A model generated the notes under the pieces. The model was not told the origin of the DNA. It searched no databases and worked only from the letters and a program-made list of their open reading frames with translations. Shown piece by piece: positions 61,160 to 64,000 of a stretch of DNA of 64,000 nucleotides. How positions within the stretch are numbered: position 1 is the first letter of the stretch; every line of letters starts with the position of its first letter. A program made the translations under genes and the position numbers. Source of the stretch: an uncultured Selenomonadales bacterium (lineage in GTDB: Bacteria > Bacillota > Negativicutes > Selenomonadales > Selenomonadaceae); contig CAMZAX010000002.1 of the NCBI GenBank assembly GCA_947304355.1, positions 62,001 to 126,000 of the forward strand. The letters are read 5' to 3'.

Positions 61160-61556
61160 TCAAGTCCAATTTTCTGCTTGCAAGCCGTCAACGCGTTCAA
61201 ATTCTTTAAGGTTGTTCGTCACAAGCGTCAACTGCAAAGCTCGTGCGTGCGCGGCAATCAGCAAATCGTTTGCGCCAATCGGGGTGCCGCGTTTTTCCAA
61301 AGTCGCTCTGATTTCGCCGTATTCCGTCGCCGCCTTATCGTCGAAGGGAAATATTTTTTCCTGCCAAGAAAATTTTCAAAGCCATTCGGTTTTTCGTCGG
61401 GGTGTTACTTTTGCAAACACCAAATTCCAATTCGGCGAGAGTGATTGATGAAATGCAACGCTCCGACGGATTCAAAGACAAATATTTTTCAATGACTTGC
61501 GGCGGATTCTTTTTCATAATGTAATTGCAAATGTTTGTGTCGAGCATGTACTTCAT
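61160..61556 (-). pseudogene. vapC: VapC toxin with a one-base frameshift
   Basis: A PIN-domain ribonuclease toxin. Frame one gives MKYMLDTNICNYIM (catalytic Asp) to about residue 66. The frame then changes in a six-base A-run (minus strand, 61354-61359), after which IFPFDDKAATEYGEIRA, PIGANDLLIAAHARA and LVTNNLKEFERV continue VapC to a stop at 61160. With five A the gene would be whole (about 131 residues). It may be a disabled toxin, phase variation, ribosomal slippage or a sequence error. Its start overlaps vapB by four bases. Confidence 0.85.
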
Positions 61557-61783
61557 AAAACTTCACGTTCTTTAATAGGAAGGTCTTTTATTTCGTCGCT
61601 CATGAAATCGTCAGTGAACAAATCAAGCGTCGCTGCTACATCTGCCGCATCTCTTTGTTTGGGTATGAGTATCAATACGTCGCGAATACGTTCTACCACA
61701 ACTTCCTTTGACTTGAATTGAAAATTTTTCGGCAACGCTACAAGCTGCGTTTCGCCGTCTGAAAAAATTTTGGCTGTCTCCAT
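61553..61783 (-). CDS. vapB: VapB-type antitoxin
   Basis: 76 residues. An AbrB-like N-terminal swapped hairpin (METAKIFSDGETQLVALPKNFQF) binds DNA, and an acidic C-terminal part (DLFTDDFMSDEIKDLP) would bind the toxin. ATG 61783 follows GGGAGG by ten bases. It begins 20 bases after lon ends, and Lon is the usual protease of such antitoxins. Confidence 0.87.
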   Translation of the reverse strand: METAKIFSDGETQLVALPKNFQFKSKEVVVERIRDVLILIPKQRDAADVAATLDLFTDDFMSDEIKDLPIKEREVL

Positions 61784-61803
61784 AAAAATCAAGCCTCCCG
61801 ACT

Positions 61804-64000
61804 TCACGACAAAAGCGCGGTCTTCAAAACTTCGTCCATGTTCTCGACGGTCACGAACTCCAATTTCTCGCGGACGCTTTCGGGGATGTCTTCAATGTCG
61901 GGCGCGTTTTCCTTCGGCAGAATAATCGTGTGCATGCCTTCGCGATAAGCCGCCAAAACTTTTTCTTTGAGCCCGCCGATTGGTAAGACGTTGCCGCGCA
62001 GAGTTATTTCGCCCGTCATTGCAACATCGGAGCGGACTTTCTTTTTCGTCAAGGCGGAAATCATTGCGGTCGCCATGGTAATGCCCGCGCTTGGACCGTC
62101 CTTGGGCACCGCGCCTTCGGGGACGTGAACGTGAATGTCGTTTTTCTCGTAAAAGTCGTCGTCAAGGTGCATGAGGTCGCTGCGGCTGCGAATGTACGTC
62201 AAGCCCGCCTGCGCGGACTCCTGCATGACTTCGCCGAGCTTGCCTGTCAACAAAAGTTTGCCGTTGCCTTTGAGGACGATAGCTTCCGTGGGCAGAATGT
62301 CGCCGCCGACTTCCGTCCACGCCATGCCCGTCGATACGCCGATTTGCGGTTGTTTTTCGGCGCGGGTCTGCAGGAATTTCGGACGACCCAAAAAGTCGCG
62401 CAGATTCCGTTTGGTGATGTAAACAACGCCGTCGTGCCCTTCGACAATTTTGCGCGCCGCCTTGCGACAAGCCCGACCGATTATGCGTTCAAGTTCGCGA
62501 ACGCCCGATTCGCGGGTGTATTCGGCGATAATCTCTTGCAGGACGCCCTTGGCAAAAACGACGTCGCCTTTTTTGAGGCCGTTCTCTTCCTTTTGGCGTT
62601 TGACAAGGTAGCGGCGGGCGATTTCAAATTTCTCGTTTTCGGTGTAGCTTGACAGCGTGATGACTTCCATGCGGTCGCGCAGGGGCTTGGGTATCGTGTT
62701 CAATGTGTTCGCCGTGACAATCCACAACACGCGCGACAAGTCAAACGGCGTGTCAATGTAGTGGTCGACGAACGAATTATTCTGCGCGGGGTCAAGCACT
62801 TCAAGCAGAGCCGACGACGGGTCGCCTGCCCAGCCGTCCTTGCCGAGCTTGTCAACTTCGTCGAGCAGGAAGACGGGATTGTTCGCGCCGGCTTTTTTGA
62901 TGCCTTGGATGATTCGTCCCGGCATTGCGCCGACGTAAGTTCTGCGGTGCCCGCGAATTTCGGCTTCGTCGCGTATGCCGCCCAAACTTGCACGAATGAA
63001 CTTGCGACCCATTGCCTTGGCGACGGACGACGCCAATGACGTTTTGCCGACGCCGGGCGGCCCGACAAGACACAGAATCGGCGCGGGCTTGTCCTTCGTC
63101 AGTGCTTTGACGGCAAGGAAGTCAAGAATGCGCTCTTTGACTTTTTCGAGCCCGTAGTGGTCTTCGTCGAGGATTTTGGCAGCCTCCGCGATGTCCATTG
63201 CGTCTTCGGTTGAAATGCGCCAAGGCAAATCCGTCAGCCAATCCAGATACGTGCGAATGACGTTGCCTTCGGACGCCATTGCCGGCAAACGTTCCAGCCG
63301 TTTAAGTTCCTTGTCGGCTATCGTCTTGATTTCGTCGGGGTAGTCGCCGTCATCCAACTTTTTGCGATATTCAGACGCCTCTTCGCCAACATCTTCCTCC
63401 TCGCCGAGTTCCTTGTGAATCGCTTTAAGCTGTTCGCGCAGGTAATGATCTTTTTGAATCTTTTCGATTTGGTTGCGAACGCGTTTGCTGATTTGCGACT
63501 CCATCTGCAAAACTTCAAGTTCGCGCGCCAAAATGACGTAAAGCTTTTCAAGGCGTTCGTCGACGTTCAAGCAACTCAAAATCTCCTGCTTGGCGTCGAG
63601 TTTCAAGTTCAAGTGACTGGCAATCAAATCAGCCAACCGCCCGAAGTCTTCAAGAATCGTGACGGCGACAAAGGTTTCGGACGGAATTTTTTTGCTGAGC
63701 TTGACCCAATCCTCGAACTGGTGCACGACGCCGCGAACAAGGGCTTCGGTCTCAAGGGTTTCTTCCCAAACGTCTTCGTGAATCTCAACGTCGACTTCAA
63801 CGTACTTGCCGCTGCCCAAGTCGCGATATTCCTTCATGACGCCGCGTGTCATGCCTTCGACCAACACGCGGACATTGCCGTCGGGCAACTTGATTATCTG
63901 GCGGATTTCGGAAATTGTCCCGACTTCGTAAAGATCTTCTTCTTCCGGCGAATCGTCGTCCGTGTCCAGTTGCGCAACCAAAAAGATTCGCCTGTTCCCG
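61804..64000 (-). CDS. lon: ATP-dependent protease Lon (5' end beyond the window)
   Basis: A cytoplasmic AAA+ serine protease degrading misfolded and regulatory proteins. Visible parts are the end of the LON substrate domain ([15 protein letters not shown] at the edge), the coiled-coil region, Walker [18 protein letters not shown], Walker [13 protein letters not shown], and the protease domain with Ser in [14 protein letters not shown] and Lys in [14 protein letters not shown]. About 731 residues are visible; the first 60 or so lie past base 64000. Confidence 0.97.
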   Translation of the reverse strand, partial: GNRRIFLVAQLDTDDDSPEEEDLYEVGTISEIRQIIKLPDGNVRVLVEGMTRGVMKEYRDLGSGKYVEVDVEIHEDVWEETLETEALVRGVVHQFEDWVKLSKKIPSETFVAVTILEDFGRLADLIASHLNLKLDAKQEILSCLNVDERLEKLYVILARELEVLQMESQISKRVRNQIEKIQKDHYLREQLKAIHKELGEEEDVGEEASEYRKKLDDGDYPDEIKTIADKELKRLERLPAMASEGNVIRTYLDWLTDLPWRISTEDAMDIAEAAKILDEDHYGLEKVKERILDFLAVKALTKDKPAPILCLVGPPGVGKTSLASSVAKAMGRKFIRASLGGIRDEAEIRGHRRTYVGAMPGRIIQGIKKAGANNPVFLLDEVDKLGKDGWAGDPSSALLEVLDPAQNNSFVDHYIDTPFDLSRVLWIVTANTLNTIPKPLRDRMEVITLSSYTENEKFEIARRYLVKRQKEENGLKKGDVVFAKGVLQEIIAEYTRESGVRELERIIGRACRKAARKIVEGHDGVVYITKRNLRDFLGRPKFLQTRAEKQPQIGVSTGMAWTEVGGDILPTEAIVLKGNGKLLLTGKLGEVMQESAQAGLTYIRSRSDLMHLDDDFYEKNDIHVHVPEGAVPKDGPSAGITMATAMISALTKKKVRSDVAMTGEITLRGNVLPIGGLKEKVLAAYREGMHTIILPKENAPDIEDIPESVREKLEFVTVENMDEVLKTALLS

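Noticed and set aside
1-64000. tRNA, rRNA, prophage or insertion-sequence transposase genes
   Set aside because: I looked for T-loop GTTCGA-type segments with cloverleaf arms and for transposase or integrase motifs and found none that I could support.

Overview
The window looks like a chromosomal segment of a Firmicute with several features common in diderm Negativicutes. It has moderately high GC, clear GGAGG-type ribosome binding sites, very frequent TTG and GTG starts, SepF and DivIVA together with Hfq, siroheme decarboxylase (ahbA/ahbB) and cobalamin genes, and exported proteins. The lineage is inference: no rRNA or tRNA gene was seen, and no database search could be run.

Layout. 1-8.6 kb holds the end of rpsD, rpoA, rplQ, an FHA protein, fba, pnp and a small-gene operon ending in a UbiA-type prenyltransferase. 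8.6-9.13 kb is a self-contained non-coding unit: a strong promoter, about 230 nt of structured leader, three CRISPR-like repeats with two 43-nt spacers, and a terminator. 9.1-18.4 kb has a polysaccharide deacetylase, alr, holA, a 1239-residue Hsp70/actin-like ATPase and two tandem membrane acyltransferases. 18.5-26.4 kb has an AT-richer GPH symporter, an M16C protease, dapA and thrC. 26.4-34 kb holds several odd relatives of known enzymes: a P-type ATPase without catalytic motifs, a double-domain CobT and a SpeD homologue without its pyruvoyl serine, beside cobK and an HD protein. 34-42.9 kb has an AGCS symporter, the yggS-sepF-ylmH-divIVA-lspA-rluD division cluster, a lactate permease and an exported CbiK. 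43-47.1 kb has two tandem chemoreceptor genes with related structured 5' leaders. 47.2-54.1 kb is defence-like: BrnT/BrnA, and a type III restriction-modification pair whose res and mod are separated by four tandem coiled-coil/membrane mini-genes on the opposite strand. 54.2-64 kb has miaA, hfq, dut, a PBECR-type nuclease coupled to two tandem structured RNAs, rarA, infC-rpmI-rplT, ahbA/ahbB, engB, a VapBC pair with a frameshifted toxin, and lon (running off the end).

The two strongest candidates for something undescribed are the PBECR nuclease plus tandem RNA unit (55.73-56.40 kb), whose two RNA copies differ by paired, structure-preserving changes in an outer stem and in a loop-loop contact, and the orphan CRISPR-like unit with a structured leader (8.63-9.13 kb). 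A third theme is a family of seven-base-phased repeats found between genes and inside coding sequences, including essential engB.
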